From Ruegeria faecimaris (lineage in GTDB: Bacteria > Pseudomonadota > Alphaproteobacteria > Rhodobacterales > Rhodobacteraceae): a stretch of DNA of 64,000 bases. Where the stretch lies: contig NZ_FXTE01000013.1 in assembly GCF_900182615.1 (NCBI RefSeq), positions 36,190-100,189 on the forward strand. The letters run 5' to 3'. Each line of letters begins with the position of its first letter. Within the stretch, counting starts at the first letter, position 1. The translations under genes were made by a program, and so were the position numbers. The notes under the pieces are model-generated. The model was not told the origin of the DNA. It searched no databases and saw nothing but the letters and a program-made list of their open reading frames with translations. Below are positions 36,203 through 44,898 of the stretch, piece after piece.

Positions 36203-37042
36203 ATGGCCGAGGACGTCAAAACCGGAAATCCCGTGTGGGAGACGATCAAAACCATCGTCTATGCGCTGTTGATCGCGGGCGTTTTCCGTACCCTGTTCTT
36301 TCAGCCGTTCTGGATTCCGTCGGGGTCGATGAAACAGACCTTGTTGATCGGGGATTTCCTGTTCGTCAACAAAATGGCCTATGGCTATTCCTATGCCTCT
36401 TGCCCCAGTCTGATTATTCCTAGCGTCGGCCTCAATATCGACGCCGAGGATGTTTGTGGCTGGATGCAAAGTGATGACAACACCCGTATCTGGGCCGGCG
36501 ATCCCGAGCGCGGTGATGTGATCGTATTCCGTCATCCGGTAACGGGTCGCGATTATATCAAACGCCTGATCGGCCTGCCCGGCGATCGTATCCAGATCAT
36601 CGAGGGCCAGATCATCCTGAACGGTACTCCGGTTCCGCAGCAACCCGATGGCGTCTTCACCGAGGTAGCGGCGCCGCAAGGTCCGCAAGGGTTGCGCCCG
36701 CGCTGTGAAAATGGCCCGGTTGGCCGTGGTGGCATTTGTGAGAAATCCCGCATGATTGAAACCCTGCCCAACGGGGTGTCCTATGATGTGCTGAATATCG
36801 GCAATCAGGGGTCGGACAATACCGGCGTCTATACAGTGCCCGAAGGCGAATTCTTCTTTATGGGCGATAACCGCGACAATTCTAGCGACAGCCGCCTGCC
36901 GCAATCGGCCGGGGGTGTCGGATATGTACCCTATGAAAACCTGATTGGTCGTGCAGATCGTATCATGTTCTCATCCGCTGGCCGGTCGATGCTGTTCTTC
37001 TGGACCTGGCGCGGAGACCGCTTCTTTAAGGCTGTGAATTGA
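36203..37042 (+). CDS. lepB: Signal peptidase I
   Basis: 279 aa. One N-terminal transmembrane helix (about residues 14-34), nucleophile S42 in [10 protein letters not shown], general-base K120 in [13 protein letters not shown], and the C-terminal box [11 protein letters not shown]. Periplasm-facing protease that removes signal peptides. An insert between boxes (about residues 60-100, and again 140-200) is longer than in E. coli. GGAG site upstream. Its stop overlaps the TTG start of rnc. Confidence 0.95.
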   Translation: MAEDVKTGNPVWETIKTIVYALLIAGVFRTLFFQPFWIPSGSMKQTLLIGDFLFVNKMAYGYSYASCPSLIIPSVGLNIDAEDVCGWMQSDDNTRIWAGDPERGDVIVFRHPVTGRDYIKRLIGLPGDRIQIIEGQIILNGTPVPQQPDGVFTEVAAPQGPQGLRPRCENGPVGRGGICEKSRMIETLPNGVSYDVLNIGNQGSDNTGVYTVPEGEFFFMGDNRDNSSDSRLPQSAGGVGYVPYENLIGRADRIMFSSAGRSMLFFWTWRGDRFFKAVN

Positions 37043-37719
37043 AGCTTTCCGCCGAAATAAAGGCGTTTCAAAAGCGTCTGGGGCATGAATTTGCCAACCC
37101 CGAGCTGTTGGTGCGCGCGTTGACCCATGGATCGGTATCCTCGGCTACGCGCCCGGACAACCAGCGGCTCGAGTTTCTGGGCGACCGGGTGCTGGGTCTG
37201 GTGATGGCAACGGCCTTGCTGGAGGCGGACAAAAAGGCCAGCGAAGGTCAGCTTGCACCCCGGTTCAATGCGCTTGTGCGCAAAGAGGCCTGTGCAGATG
37301 TGGCGCTGCAGATTGATTTGGGTGCTGTACTGAAACTGGGCCGGTCTGAAATGCTGTCCGGTGGGCGGCGCAAACAAGCTTTGCTTGGCGACGCGATGGA
37401 GGCGGTCATCGCTGCAGTTTATCGCGACGCCGGGTTCGAGGTCGCCAGCGCCGTTATCCTAAAACTCTGGGGTGATCGCATCCACGATGTCGAGGCCGAC
37501 GCCCGTGACGCCAAAACGGCGCTTCAGGAATGGGCGCAGGCACGGGGCCAGAAACCGCCCAGCTATGTCGAAGTCAGACGCTCTGGCCCGGACCATGCGC
37601 CGGTCTTCACCATTGCTGCGCGTCTTCAGGACGGGGCAGAAGAGCAGGCAACAGCAGGGTCAAAGCGTCAGGCCGAACAGGCGGCTGCCAAGTCGTTGCT
37701 GGACCGTTTGCAGAATTAG
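37039..37719 (+). CDS. rnc: Ribonuclease III
   Basis: 226 aa, starting at a TTG that overlaps the lepB stop (TTGA). Endonuclease domain with the signature [17 protein letters not shown] and the second acidic region [16 protein letters not shown]; double-stranded RNA-binding domain from about residue 155 ([36 protein letters not shown]). Processes rRNA precursors and structured mRNAs. Followed by about 200 bp before era. Confidence 0.95.
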   Translation: MKLSAEIKAFQKRLGHEFANPELLVRALTHGSVSSATRPDNQRLEFLGDRVLGLVMATALLEADKKASEGQLAPRFNALVRKEACADVALQIDLGAVLKLGRSEMLSGGRRKQALLGDAMEAVIAAVYRDAGFEVASAVILKLWGDRIHDVEADARDAKTALQEWAQARGQKPPSYVEVRRSGPDHAPVFTIAARLQDGAEEQATAGSKRQAEQAAAKSLLDRLQN

Positions 37720-37921
37720 TCTACCGGGTAAAAATAGTCGGTCTCCTGAGGGCTGGCCGGAGATGCCTATTGGTCGAACACGGATCCTATCCGGTGATGG
37801 GTCGCTCACCATACCCCACCCAATGCCATCCTGAACGCAAGTGCCAAAGCTGCAAATCGCTCTGGTCCGCTGCCTCTTTCTGCGATAGGGAGGCCCATCT
37901 GCAAACAGGATCAAACCCCAG

Positions 37922-38830
37922 ATGACGACACGCGCCGGATTTATCGCCCTGATCGGAGAGCCCAACGCAGGCAAATCCACCCTTCTGAATCGCATGGTCG
38001 GGGCCAAGGTCTCGATCGTGACACATAAGGTTCAGACGACCCGCGCCCGCATCCGGGGCGTGGCGATGGAAGGTGATGCACAGCTGGTCTTTGTGGACAC
38101 GCCGGGCCTTTTCAAACCGCGCCGCCGTCTGGATCGGGCAATGGTGGCCGCCGCATGGGGCGGGGCCGCGGATGCCGATGTGGTTGTCCTGATGGTCGAA
38201 GCGCATCGTGGCATCACCGAGGGCGTAGAGCGCATCCTTGAAGGTCTGAACGAGATCGGTCCGGGCCGCACCGTCGCGCTGGCCATCAACAAGATCGACA
38301 GGGTGCAGTCCGAAGTTCTGCTGGCCCTGACCAGCGACCTCAATTCGCGCTACGCGTTTGCCGAGACCTTCATGATCTCGGCCGAGAAAGGCCATGGGGT
38401 TGACGATCTGCGTAAATGGCTGGCAGGCGAATTGCCCGAAAGCCCGTGGCTGTATCCCGAAGACCAGATCGCTGATCTGCCATTGCGTATGATTGCGGCG
38501 GAAATGACACGCGAAAAGCTGACCCTGAGGCTGCATCAGGAACTGCCCTATCAGCTGACCGTCGAGACCGAGAATTGGGAAGAGCGCAAGGACGGGTCGG
38601 CAAAGATCGACCAGATCATCTATGTCATGCGCGACGGCCATAAAGGTATCGTTCTGGGCAAAAAGGGCGAGACCATCAAGGCCGTCAGCCAGGCGGCACG
38701 GGCCGAGCTGGAAGAGTTCCTTGATCGCAAGATCCACCTGTTCCTGCAGGTCAAAGTCCGGCCAAACTGGCTGGAGGAATCTGAGCGCTATTCGGAAATG
38801 GGTCTGGAATTCAAAGACGGAAACGCATGA
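37922..38830 (+). CDS. era: GTPase Era
   Basis: 302 aa. G1 GEPNAGKST, G2 region KVQTTRARIRG, G3 DTPG, G4 NKID, and C-terminal KH domain with VLGKKGETIK(A) and FLQVKVRPNWLE. Binds the 3' end of 16S rRNA during 30S maturation. ATG at 37922; the upstream 202 bp contain no other gene. Overlaps the DUF1491 gene by 4 bp. Confidence 0.96.
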   Translation: MTTRAGFIALIGEPNAGKSTLLNRMVGAKVSIVTHKVQTTRARIRGVAMEGDAQLVFVDTPGLFKPRRRLDRAMVAAAWGGAADADVVVLMVEAHRGITEGVERILEGLNEIGPGRTVALAINKIDRVQSEVLLALTSDLNSRYAFAETFMISAEKGHGVDDLRKWLAGELPESPWLYPEDQIADLPLRMIAAEMTREKLTLRLHQELPYQLTVETENWEERKDGSAKIDQIIYVMRDGHKGIVLGKKGETIKAVSQAARAELEEFLDRKIHLFLQVKVRPNWLEESERYSEMGLEFKDGNA

Positions 38831-39156
38831 CGCGACTGACGGCAGACTTCTGGGTTCACGCCTATCTGGCACGGTTGCGATTTCAGGAAATACCGGCCTT
38901 TGTTGTGGCCCATGGTGACGACACAGCCGGCGCGGTTTTGATCAAGCTCAACACGTTGGACGGTCAGGCCACAGCCTTTCAGCGCAGCTTTGATCTGATG
39001 AGCGGTGAGCGCAAGTGGGTTGAACTCTCCTCTGGTCCCGAGGTCGATGTGGACGAGGCTATCCAACGCCAGCGCAGCTTTGACCCTGACCTCTGGGTGA
39101 TTGAGGTCGAAGACCGGCAGGGGCGCCATTTGCTGGGTGAGGACGGTCTGGATTAG
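38827..39156 (+). CDS. DUF1491 protein
   Basis: 109 aa. LTADFWVHAYLARLRFQEIPAFVVAHGDDTAGAVLIKL and the motif RQRSFDPDLWVIEVEDRQGRHLL define DUF1491, a small soluble family common beside era/recO in alphaproteobacteria. Function unknown. Coupled to era by a 4-bp overlap. Confidence 0.85.
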   Translation: MTRLTADFWVHAYLARLRFQEIPAFVVAHGDDTAGAVLIKLNTLDGQATAFQRSFDLMSGERKWVELSSGPEVDVDEAIQRQRSFDPDLWVIEVEDRQGRHLLGEDGLD

Positions 39157-39238
39157 CGGTAGTAGCACAGACGCGGTGCAGGCCTCTGCCAAAGTTATGT
39201 CATAGGTCTAGGTAAGATGGCCCATTTTCGCTATTTGT

Positions 39239-39628
39239 ATGCGTATTTATCGGATGGTGCTGAAACGGGTTGTTGCGGCCTATGGCAAGGATAGAGGTCT
39301 TACGTTGGCTGAAACATTTGGTCAGAAGTTCATAAAGTCAAACCTTGGTCTTGTGATGAAGCACTTCGAGGGTTTCATGGTATTTGTCGGCATTTTAGGC
39401 CCGTTTGCCACGCTTCCACAGCTTGTGAAGCTCTTCTTTACCCACTCTCAACATGCGTCGGGCCAATCGCTGTTAACATGGTCGCTCTATGCGGCGTTGT
39501 CTTTGCTTTGGTTCATCTACGGTCTGATCGTCAAGAAGTTGCCCATCTATGTTGGCAACGGCATTTCTATGGTGCTGAACCTTCTTATGGTCCTGGGTAT
39601 CCTGATCCACGCGGGGGTCACGTTCTGA
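39239..39628 (+). CDS. SemiSWEET-like sugar transporter
   Basis: 129 aa. The three-helix PQ-loop unit begins about residue 44 (EGFMVFVGILGPFATLPQLVKLFFTH, then SLLTWSLYAALSLLWFIYGL and PIYVGNGISMVLNLLMVLGILIHAG). SemiSWEET proteins dimerise to carry mono- or disaccharides and are usually 85-100 aa. The first 40 residues are extra and basic; an ATG at 39356 would remove them, giving 90 aa, but neither start has a strong Shine-Dalgarno. Placed between the DUF1491 gene and recO. Confidence 0.72.
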   Translation: MRIYRMVLKRVVAAYGKDRGLTLAETFGQKFIKSNLGLVMKHFEGFMVFVGILGPFATLPQLVKLFFTHSQHASGQSLLTWSLYAALSLLWFIYGLIVKKLPIYVGNGISMVLNLLMVLGILIHAGVTF

Positions 39629-39722
39629 CAATAGGTCGACGATTTCCCGGTCTCTCTTGCAGTGGTCCCGGCTTTGCGTTCTTTTGCTCGGGCAGGACTG
39701 ACCCCACAAGATTGGACACGCT

Positions 39723-40448
39723 TTGGACTGGCGCGACCACGGCATACTTCTGACCTCACGCCGCCATGGCGAAACGGCGGCAATTATCGAGGTCTTTACC
39801 GAAGGCCACGGTCGTCATGCCGGCGTCGTACGTGGTGGAACCAGCCGCAAGATCGCGCCGATCCTGCAGCCCGGGGCGCAATTAGATGTGCTTTGGCGCG
39901 CACGGCTCGAGGAGCATATCGGCACTTTTCAGGTCGAGCCCCTGCGGTCGCGGGCGGCGGCGGCGTTTTCGGGTAGGCTTGCGCTGGCCGGATTGAATGC
40001 GGTGGTGGCCCTGCTCTCGTTCTGTTTGCCTGAGCGCGAAGCGCATCCGCGCATCTATAAACAAACCGAACAGTTGATGGATCTGCTGGGTCAGGACGAA
40101 ATTTGGGTGCTTGCCTATCTGCGGTGGGAATTGTCGCTGCTGGAAGAGCTGGGGTTTGGCCTTGACCTGACACGCTGTGCCGTGACGGGTGTAACAGAAG
40201 GTTTGGATTATGTTTCTCCGAAAACAGGTCGTGCGGTCAGCGTTGATGGGGCAGGGGACTGGGTGGATAGGTTGCTTCCCTTGCCACCTTGCCTGCGTGG
40301 CGTGGGCGACGCTCCGGATACCGAATTGGTGCAAGGATTGTTGACCACCGGACATTTTCTAGAGAATCATGTCGCTCCTTCGTTGGGGAACAACCCTCTG
40401 CCCGGCGCACGGGCGCGGTTTATTGATCAGATCAATCGGCAGCTTTGA
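39723..40448 (+). CDS. recO: DNA repair protein RecO
   Basis: 241 aa from a TTG. N-terminal OB fold ([38 protein letters not shown]), then the helical region with [23 protein letters not shown]. Helps RecA load at gaps with RecR. The zinc-cluster cysteines known in some RecO proteins are mostly absent (one Cys at LTRC). Its 3' end overlaps the convergent META-domain gene by 17 bp. Confidence 0.93.
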   Translation: MDWRDHGILLTSRRHGETAAIIEVFTEGHGRHAGVVRGGTSRKIAPILQPGAQLDVLWRARLEEHIGTFQVEPLRSRAAAAFSGRLALAGLNAVVALLSFCLPEREAHPRIYKQTEQLMDLLGQDEIWVLAYLRWELSLLEELGFGLDLTRCAVTGVTEGLDYVSPKTGRAVSVDGAGDWVDRLLPLPPCLRGVGDAPDTELVQGLLTTGHFLENHVAPSLGNNPLPGARARFIDQINRQL

Positions 40449-40824
40449 ACACCATTTCCTGCCCGTCCTCATTGCGCAATATCAGCAGGTTCCCTGATAC
40501 TTCGGATTGGGTCATGGCAAGCAGGGCGGCGAAATAGATCCCTTCTGCCTCAAGCCCGGCACAGGCGGCACGGGTTGCTGTCAGGCCGGTCAGCTCAAAC
40601 CATGGATAGGGCGCGTTAAGCCTGCCCGTGTAGCTGTTGCAGGGGGCGTTGCCCGCTACTTTGCCTTCTTCCAGAAATCGCAATAAGGCACTGGCATTGT
40701 AGGGTTGACCGTTGATCTCTTGCAGGGCCCATTCCCGTTCGGCAGCACCATAGGCCGCAACGGTTTCATCCTTCTGACATTGGAGTAATCCGGAAAGGGA
40801 AAGCAGCATTATGTAACGCAACAT
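40432..40824 (-). CDS. META-domain (HslJ-like) lipoprotein
   Basis: 130 aa. Signal ends LSGLLQC, a plausible lipobox with Cys16. The mature portion is one META domain ([60 protein letters not shown]) with two cysteines positioned as in HslJ. Function unknown; relatives are linked to heat or antibiotic stress. Converges on recO. Confidence 0.78.
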   Translation of the reverse strand: MLRYIMLLSLSGLLQCQKDETVAAYGAAEREWALQEINGQPYNASALLRFLEEGKVAGNAPCNSYTGRLNAPYPWFELTGLTATRAACAGLEAEGIYFAALLAMTQSEVSGNLLILRNEDGQEMVFKAAD

Positions 40825-40908
40825 GGCAGAATTCCTGAAATCAGCGAAGAACAGTTTCCTGGGCTTGGACGCATTGTTTTGAACCGACTAGGTAAAGGAT
40901 CGGATACA

Positions 40909-41070
40909 ATGGTGACCGTTGACTTGCAAAACATCTTGGACATATTGAAAGCGAATAACGGGCCTTTCCTAAGATTTGGGCAGTTAGGTGGAATTTTTAC
41001 ACCGGTATATACGCCAGGTTTATTTGATTTTGACCTGATAGAATTGGAGCTTCGTAGTGAGCGGAAATGA
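40909..41070 (+). CDS. Short ORF upstream of an SGNH hydrolase (uncharacterised)
   Basis: 53 aa beginning MVTVDLQNILDIL, with AAAGGA 10 nt before the ATG, and overlapping the start of the next gene by 14 bp. Composition is soluble, acidic at the end, and rather AT-rich compared with neighbours. An upstream TTG at 40879 would add ten residues. No domain is recognised. It could be a leader peptide coupled to the hydrolase or a small protein; the ribosome-binding site and overlap are the only support. Confidence 0.4.
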   Translation: MVTVDLQNILDILKANNGPFLRFGQLGGIFTPVYTPGLFDFDLIELELRSERK

Positions 41071-42286
41071 TGATGTTGGCATGGGGCGGATGCGACCTGT
41101 AACCAAGTTTTTTATGATTTTGATCTATGCCCTCTTTCTCTTCCTGCTGGTTGAACTGCTTTCGTATTTCACCGTGGTTTATGTGTATGACAACACGCTG
41201 GGCAATACGGCAGAGCGACATCTATACTCTTCGATCCGTGGTCACAAACTGAACCCAGACTATCAGCGAGGATTTGATACTGGCGGACAGCGTATCCATT
41301 CCGATCAAGGGTTCCGCCACGATACGCTGATTGAACAGCCAAAACCCGACGACACGTTCCGCATTTTTCTGATGGGTGGCTCAACTGCTTATGCCATCGG
41401 ATCGCAGGGCAGTATTTATCCTGACCACCCAACGCTCACCAATCAGGAAACGGTTGCGTATTTCCTGCAGCAGGACCTGCGCGAGCGGTTGGGCGATCAG
41501 ATGCCCGGTGTGACGATTGAGGTGATCAACGCCGGAGTTGTTGCGTATCACAGTTTTCAACATGTGTTGTACCTGTACGAGACGCTATATGAGTACAGCC
41601 CGGACATGATTGTGTTTCTGGATGGCCACAATGATTTTTACAATGTTGGGGTCGATAATCCGGTCCAAAGTTATGCTTACTCGTCCGCACGCATGATTGA
41701 CGCCTTGAATGATCGCAAACCCTTCTTTTCAGCCTATGCGTTCCTGCGGTACCCGGCGCAGTATTCCTATACCTTCAAACTGGCTTCGAAATTTACGCAA
41801 GGCTTGTTCGACCGCTATGAAATCCCCAAAAATATCACGTATGGGGATGTTACCGCCTTGCAAAGAGACTTTTCAGCAGAGCTTGCGCAGACTGCAAAGG
41901 TCGGATTTTTGCGCAATTACAAGCTGATCGAAACATTCGGCGACTACCACGGGTTTTGCTATCACGTCTTTTTGCAGCCTGAGGTCGTCTATGAGGACAC
42001 CAATGTCCTAAGCGAGACCGACCGCGAAATCGCCCAGCTCACGCGGGATTGGTACAAGCCGGGACGCGAAGATCTGATGCATCGCGCGCGGGTCGATTTC
42101 CCTGCTTTGTTTGAAGAGGCCAATGTGCCTTTCACCGATATTGCCGAGATCGGCGGTCCCCTCCACAAAGACAAGGTGCTGTATGTCGATTACACGCATC
42201 TGACGCCCGAAGGGTCAAAGCTGGTGGCTGCGCGGATGCTGCCGGTGGTGGCGGAACGGATCAGCCAGTGTAAGACCCCGTCCTGA
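41057..42286 (+). CDS. Membrane-anchored SGNH/GDSL-family hydrolase
   Basis: 409 aa from a GTG with GGAG 7 nt upstream. One N-terminal membrane helix (about residues 16-41, FFMILIYALFLFLLVELLSY), then a periplasmic domain. SGNH blocks: nucleophile Ser in FLMGGSTAYAIG (block I), NAGV (block II), LDGHNDFY (block III Asn), and the C-terminal VDYTHLTPEG (Asp-x-x-His). Hydrolyses or acetyl-transfers ester groups on glycans or lipids in related proteins; substrate unknown. An adjacent convergent lipoprotein gene follows after a 2-bp gap. Confidence 0.82.
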   Translation: MSGNDDVGMGRMRPVTKFFMILIYALFLFLLVELLSYFTVVYVYDNTLGNTAERHLYSSIRGHKLNPDYQRGFDTGGQRIHSDQGFRHDTLIEQPKPDDTFRIFLMGGSTAYAIGSQGSIYPDHPTLTNQETVAYFLQQDLRERLGDQMPGVTIEVINAGVVAYHSFQHVLYLYETLYEYSPDMIVFLDGHNDFYNVGVDNPVQSYAYSSARMIDALNDRKPFFSAYAFLRYPAQYSYTFKLASKFTQGLFDRYEIPKNITYGDVTALQRDFSAELAQTAKVGFLRNYKLIETFGDYHGFCYHVFLQPEVVYEDTNVLSETDREIAQLTRDWYKPGREDLMHRARVDFPALFEEANVPFTDIAEIGGPLHKDKVLYVDYTHLTPEGSKLVAARMLPVVAERISQCKTPS

Positions 42287-42288
42287 CC

Positions 42289-42846
42289 TCAGTAGGGTTG
42301 CTCTCCGTTTAGCAAAGCGGTGCGCACCTCCATGCGGGTACGCCAGTTGTATCGCGTATCTTCGCGCGTTGGCGCCCATGTCAGCGCGCCACTGTTGCGC
42401 CATGGGTCAAGGATGATGCCTTCGAACATCGTGTCGCCCTTTGCGCTGATCACTGCGGAATGGTGGATGATCCTCAGCGGCGTTGGCGGTGATGTAGCCC
42501 AGTGCATTTCCAGGGTGCGGAAGTTTTCGGCCCTTAAACGGCTGGTCATCGCTTCGGCCCAGTCGTTGCACAGGCCGCGCTCACGAAATCCGTTAATGAC
42601 CTTGGCGTTGTGGATGATGGCCGGGTCGGTGACCTGCCATTCTCGGGCCAGACGCTGCGAATAGGTATAGGCAATGTTGGCCGCCTTCTGTGCCTCGGCT
42701 GGATCAACCGCGGGACCCATGGAACGGATGGCCAACGCCAGTTCGTCTATGTCGTTCTGCGTTGCTGTCGGCTGAGAGGTGGTGGCACAGCCAGCAAGGG
42801 CCAAGGCCGCAAGCGTGGCCAGAAGGGCAAGAATGGATCGGGTCAT
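42289..42846 (-). CDS. Lipoprotein with a possible Cys-His-Asp catalytic triad
   Basis: 185 aa. Signal peptide and lipobox LALAGC (Cys20). The mature protein has segments GLCNDWAEAMTSRL, RIIHHSAVISAKG and GIILDPWRNSG, in the order Cys...His...Asp with spacing like transglutaminase-like or papain-like folds (the Cys followed by NDWA resembles the DCxDYA type). Catalysis is an inference; it has not been matched to a named family. Exported and lipid-anchored. Confidence 0.6.
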   Translation of the reverse strand: MTRSILALLATLAALALAGCATTSQPTATQNDIDELALAIRSMGPAVDPAEAQKAANIAYTYSQRLAREWQVTDPAIIHNAKVINGFRERGLCNDWAEAMTSRLRAENFRTLEMHWATSPPTPLRIIHHSAVISAKGDTMFEGIILDPWRNSGALTWAPTREDTRYNWRTRMEVRTALLNGEQPY

Positions 42847-43010
42847 GTGGTTCGCCGCTGGTTCGTGATCGCACGCTGATCTACCGGGAATATCGGCGCT
42901 GCGATAGGGGGAAGTTTCTGCCGTGGCTGGTCATGGCTGAACGTAGACAGCAGGGAAGGTAAGGGCAGGATTTCGAGGAACTGAGGGCTGCAGTAGTTTG
43001 GGCAAAAAAA

Positions 43011-43032
43011 GACCCGGCGCGCGCGCCGGGTC
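43011..43032 (-). terminator. Rho-independent terminator of mcd
   Basis: A 22-bp perfect palindrome GACCCGGCGCGCGCGCCGGG plus TC, with seven A at 43004-43010 that give seven U after the hairpin on the reverse-strand transcript. Begins 31 bp beyond the mcd stop. Confidence 0.88.
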
Positions 43033-43062
43033 AAGTCGGGGAAACAGGGTTGCCGTTACAGG

Positions 43063-44754
43063 TTAGCTCAGCAAACGCCGCGCGATCACCTGTGCCTGAA
43101 TTTCGGCAGCCCCTTCAAAAATATTGAGAATACGTGCGTCACACAGCACGCGACTGATCTTGTATTCCAGTGCAAAGCCGTTGCCGCCGTGGATCTGCAG
43201 GCCGTTATCGGCAGCAGCCCAGGCCACGCGGGCGCCCAGCAGCTTGGCCATCCCGGCCTCAAGATCGCAGCGATGACCGTTGTCTTTTTCCCAAGCCGAG
43301 AAATAGGTCAGCTGTCGTGCGATCATGATCTCGACTGCCATCATCGCCAGCTTGCCGGACACGCGGGGGAAGTTGATCAGCGACTTGCCGAACTGTTTGC
43401 GGTCCTGCGCATATTGCATGGCGATGTCCAGCGCGCTTTGGGCCACACCGATGGCGCGGGCTGCGGTCTGGATACGGGCGGATTCGAAGGTTTCCATGAG
43501 CTGCTTAAAGCCTTTGCCTTCTTCGCCGCCCAGTAGGTTCTCACCCTTGACCTTGAAGCCATCAAAGCCCAGCTCGTATTCTTTCATCCCGCGATAACCC
43601 AGAACTTCGATCTCGCCACCGGTCATGCCAGGGGTGGGGAAGGGGTTGTCGTCCGTGCCGGGCGTCTTTTCCGCCAGGAACATCGACAGGCCGCGATGAT
43701 CGGAAGTTTCAGAGTTGGTGCGCGCCAGCAAAGTCATCACATGGGTCCGGGCCGCATGGGTGATCCAGGTTTTGTTGCCGGTGATCTCGTAATCACCTTC
43801 GGCATTCTTGACTGCTCGGGCGCGCAAGCTGCCCAGATCAGAGCCTGTGTTGGGTTCAGTGAAAACTGCTGTCGGCAGCATCTCGGCGCTGGCGATCTTG
43901 GGCAGCCACTGCGCTTTTTGCTCATCCGTTCCACCGGCAATGATCAGCTCGGCCGCGATCTCGGACCGGGTGCCCAGCGATCCGACGCCGATATAGCCGC
44001 GCGACAATTCTTCGGACACCACGCACATCGAGGCCTTGGAAAGGCCAAGCCCTCCGAACTCTTCGGGGATGGTCAGGCCAAATACACCCATCTCGGCAAG
44101 TTCCTCGATGATCTCCATCGGGATCAGCTCATCCTTGAGGTGCCAATCATGGGCGTTTGGTTCGACCTTTTCCTGGGCATAGCGGCGGAACTGGTCGCGG
44201 ATCATTTCCAGTTCTTCGTCCAGGCCCGACATTCCGAACATCGTGGCACCGGCCTGTTCTTCCATCAGTTCAACCAAGCGACTGCGTGCAGCCTGTGAAT
44301 TGGCCTGTGCCATCAGTGTCTGAACTTCAGCGCATTGGAAACCGGACAGCGCGTCCCAGCCCAGACCCATGTCCTGAAGACGCAAAATCTCACCCTGGTT
44401 CATTGGGATGCCGCCCGCGACCTGATGCAAGTATTCACCAAAGGCGATTTGGTGCAGCAGCTGCTCGATCTCGCCGAATTTGCCTTCTGCCTCCAAAGCA
44501 TCGGCCCAGCGTTGCATTTGCTGCAGCGACTGGTTGTATGTCGCCAGCCATGCCAACCCATGAGCGGCGGTCTGATTGGCCTCGATCAGAGCGCCGGACA
44601 CGCGACCATCTTCTGTCACCATCGCGCGGACCGACTCGCGGGCGCGTTCGAATACGGTGTCCACAGCCGGCAGAGCCGCACGTGTCAGCGTCAGAAGCTC
44701 GGGCAAAATCGCGGATGCAATCATCTGGGTCATATCCTGTCCGTCATGGGCCAT
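43063..44754 (-). CDS. mcd: Probable (2S)-methylsuccinyl-CoA dehydrogenase
   Basis: 563 aa, longer than an ordinary acyl-CoA dehydrogenase (about 380) because of an N-terminal helical extension of about 170 residues; this is the layout of Mcd of the ethylmalonyl-CoA pathway. From about 180 follow the acyl-CoA dehydrogenase N, middle and C domains: FTEPNTGSDLGSLRARA, KTWITHAARTHVM, RKQFGKSLINFP, LQIHGGNGFALEY and the catalytic-base region NIFEGAAEIQ. It oxidises (2S)-methylsuccinyl-CoA to mesaconyl-CoA, passing electrons to ETF (etfBA at 56-58 kb). PhaR-type sites lie upstream and a strong terminator downstream. Confidence 0.82.
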   Translation of the reverse strand: MAHDGQDMTQMIASAILPELLTLTRAALPAVDTVFERARESVRAMVTEDGRVSGALIEANQTAAHGLAWLATYNQSLQQMQRWADALEAEGKFGEIEQLLHQIAFGEYLHQVAGGIPMNQGEILRLQDMGLGWDALSGFQCAEVQTLMAQANSQAARSRLVELMEEQAGATMFGMSGLDEELEMIRDQFRRYAQEKVEPNAHDWHLKDELIPMEIIEELAEMGVFGLTIPEEFGGLGLSKASMCVVSEELSRGYIGVGSLGTRSEIAAELIIAGGTDEQKAQWLPKIASAEMLPTAVFTEPNTGSDLGSLRARAVKNAEGDYEITGNKTWITHAARTHVMTLLARTNSETSDHRGLSMFLAEKTPGTDDNPFPTPGMTGGEIEVLGYRGMKEYELGFDGFKVKGENLLGGEEGKGFKQLMETFESARIQTAARAIGVAQSALDIAMQYAQDRKQFGKSLINFPRVSGKLAMMAVEIMIARQLTYFSAWEKDNGHRCDLEAGMAKLLGARVAWAAADNGLQIHGGNGFALEYKISRVLCDARILNIFEGAAEIQAQVIARRLLS

Positions 44755-44792
44755 GAATCAGCTTTCTCCTAAAGTCGTCTGGTCATACCATG

Positions 44793-44804
44793 CTGCACGT
44801 GCAG
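44793..44804. promoter_or_regulatory. PhaR-type site upstream of mcd
   Basis: CTGCACGTGCAG, which fits CTGC-N4-GCAG and sits within a perfect 14-bp palindrome (44792-44805). It is 38 bp before the mcd start on the reverse strand. Confidence 0.5.
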
Positions 44805-44859
44805 CGCAACAAAAATACGAATTATGCGACTAAAAAGTTCTAAAGTTGCTTGATCATTT

Positions 44860-44870
44860 TTGCAGTGCAG
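44860..44870. promoter_or_regulatory. Second PhaR-like site, near tauE
   Basis: TTGCAGTGCAG, one mismatch from CTGC-N3-GCAG, 28 bp before the TauE-family start and 55 bp from the first site. Confidence 0.4.
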
Positions 44871-44898
44871 CACCTGTCAGGAGTGATATCAGGGGGAC

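Noticed and set aside
37720..37921. Small gene between rnc and era
   Set aside because: The 202-bp gap has no frame with a ribosome-binding site or recognisable peptide in either direction.
37787..38872. 361-residue reverse-strand frame across era
   Set aside because: Lies antisense to era, which has all GTPase and KH motifs; the reverse frame has no family similarity and results from GC-rich codon bias.
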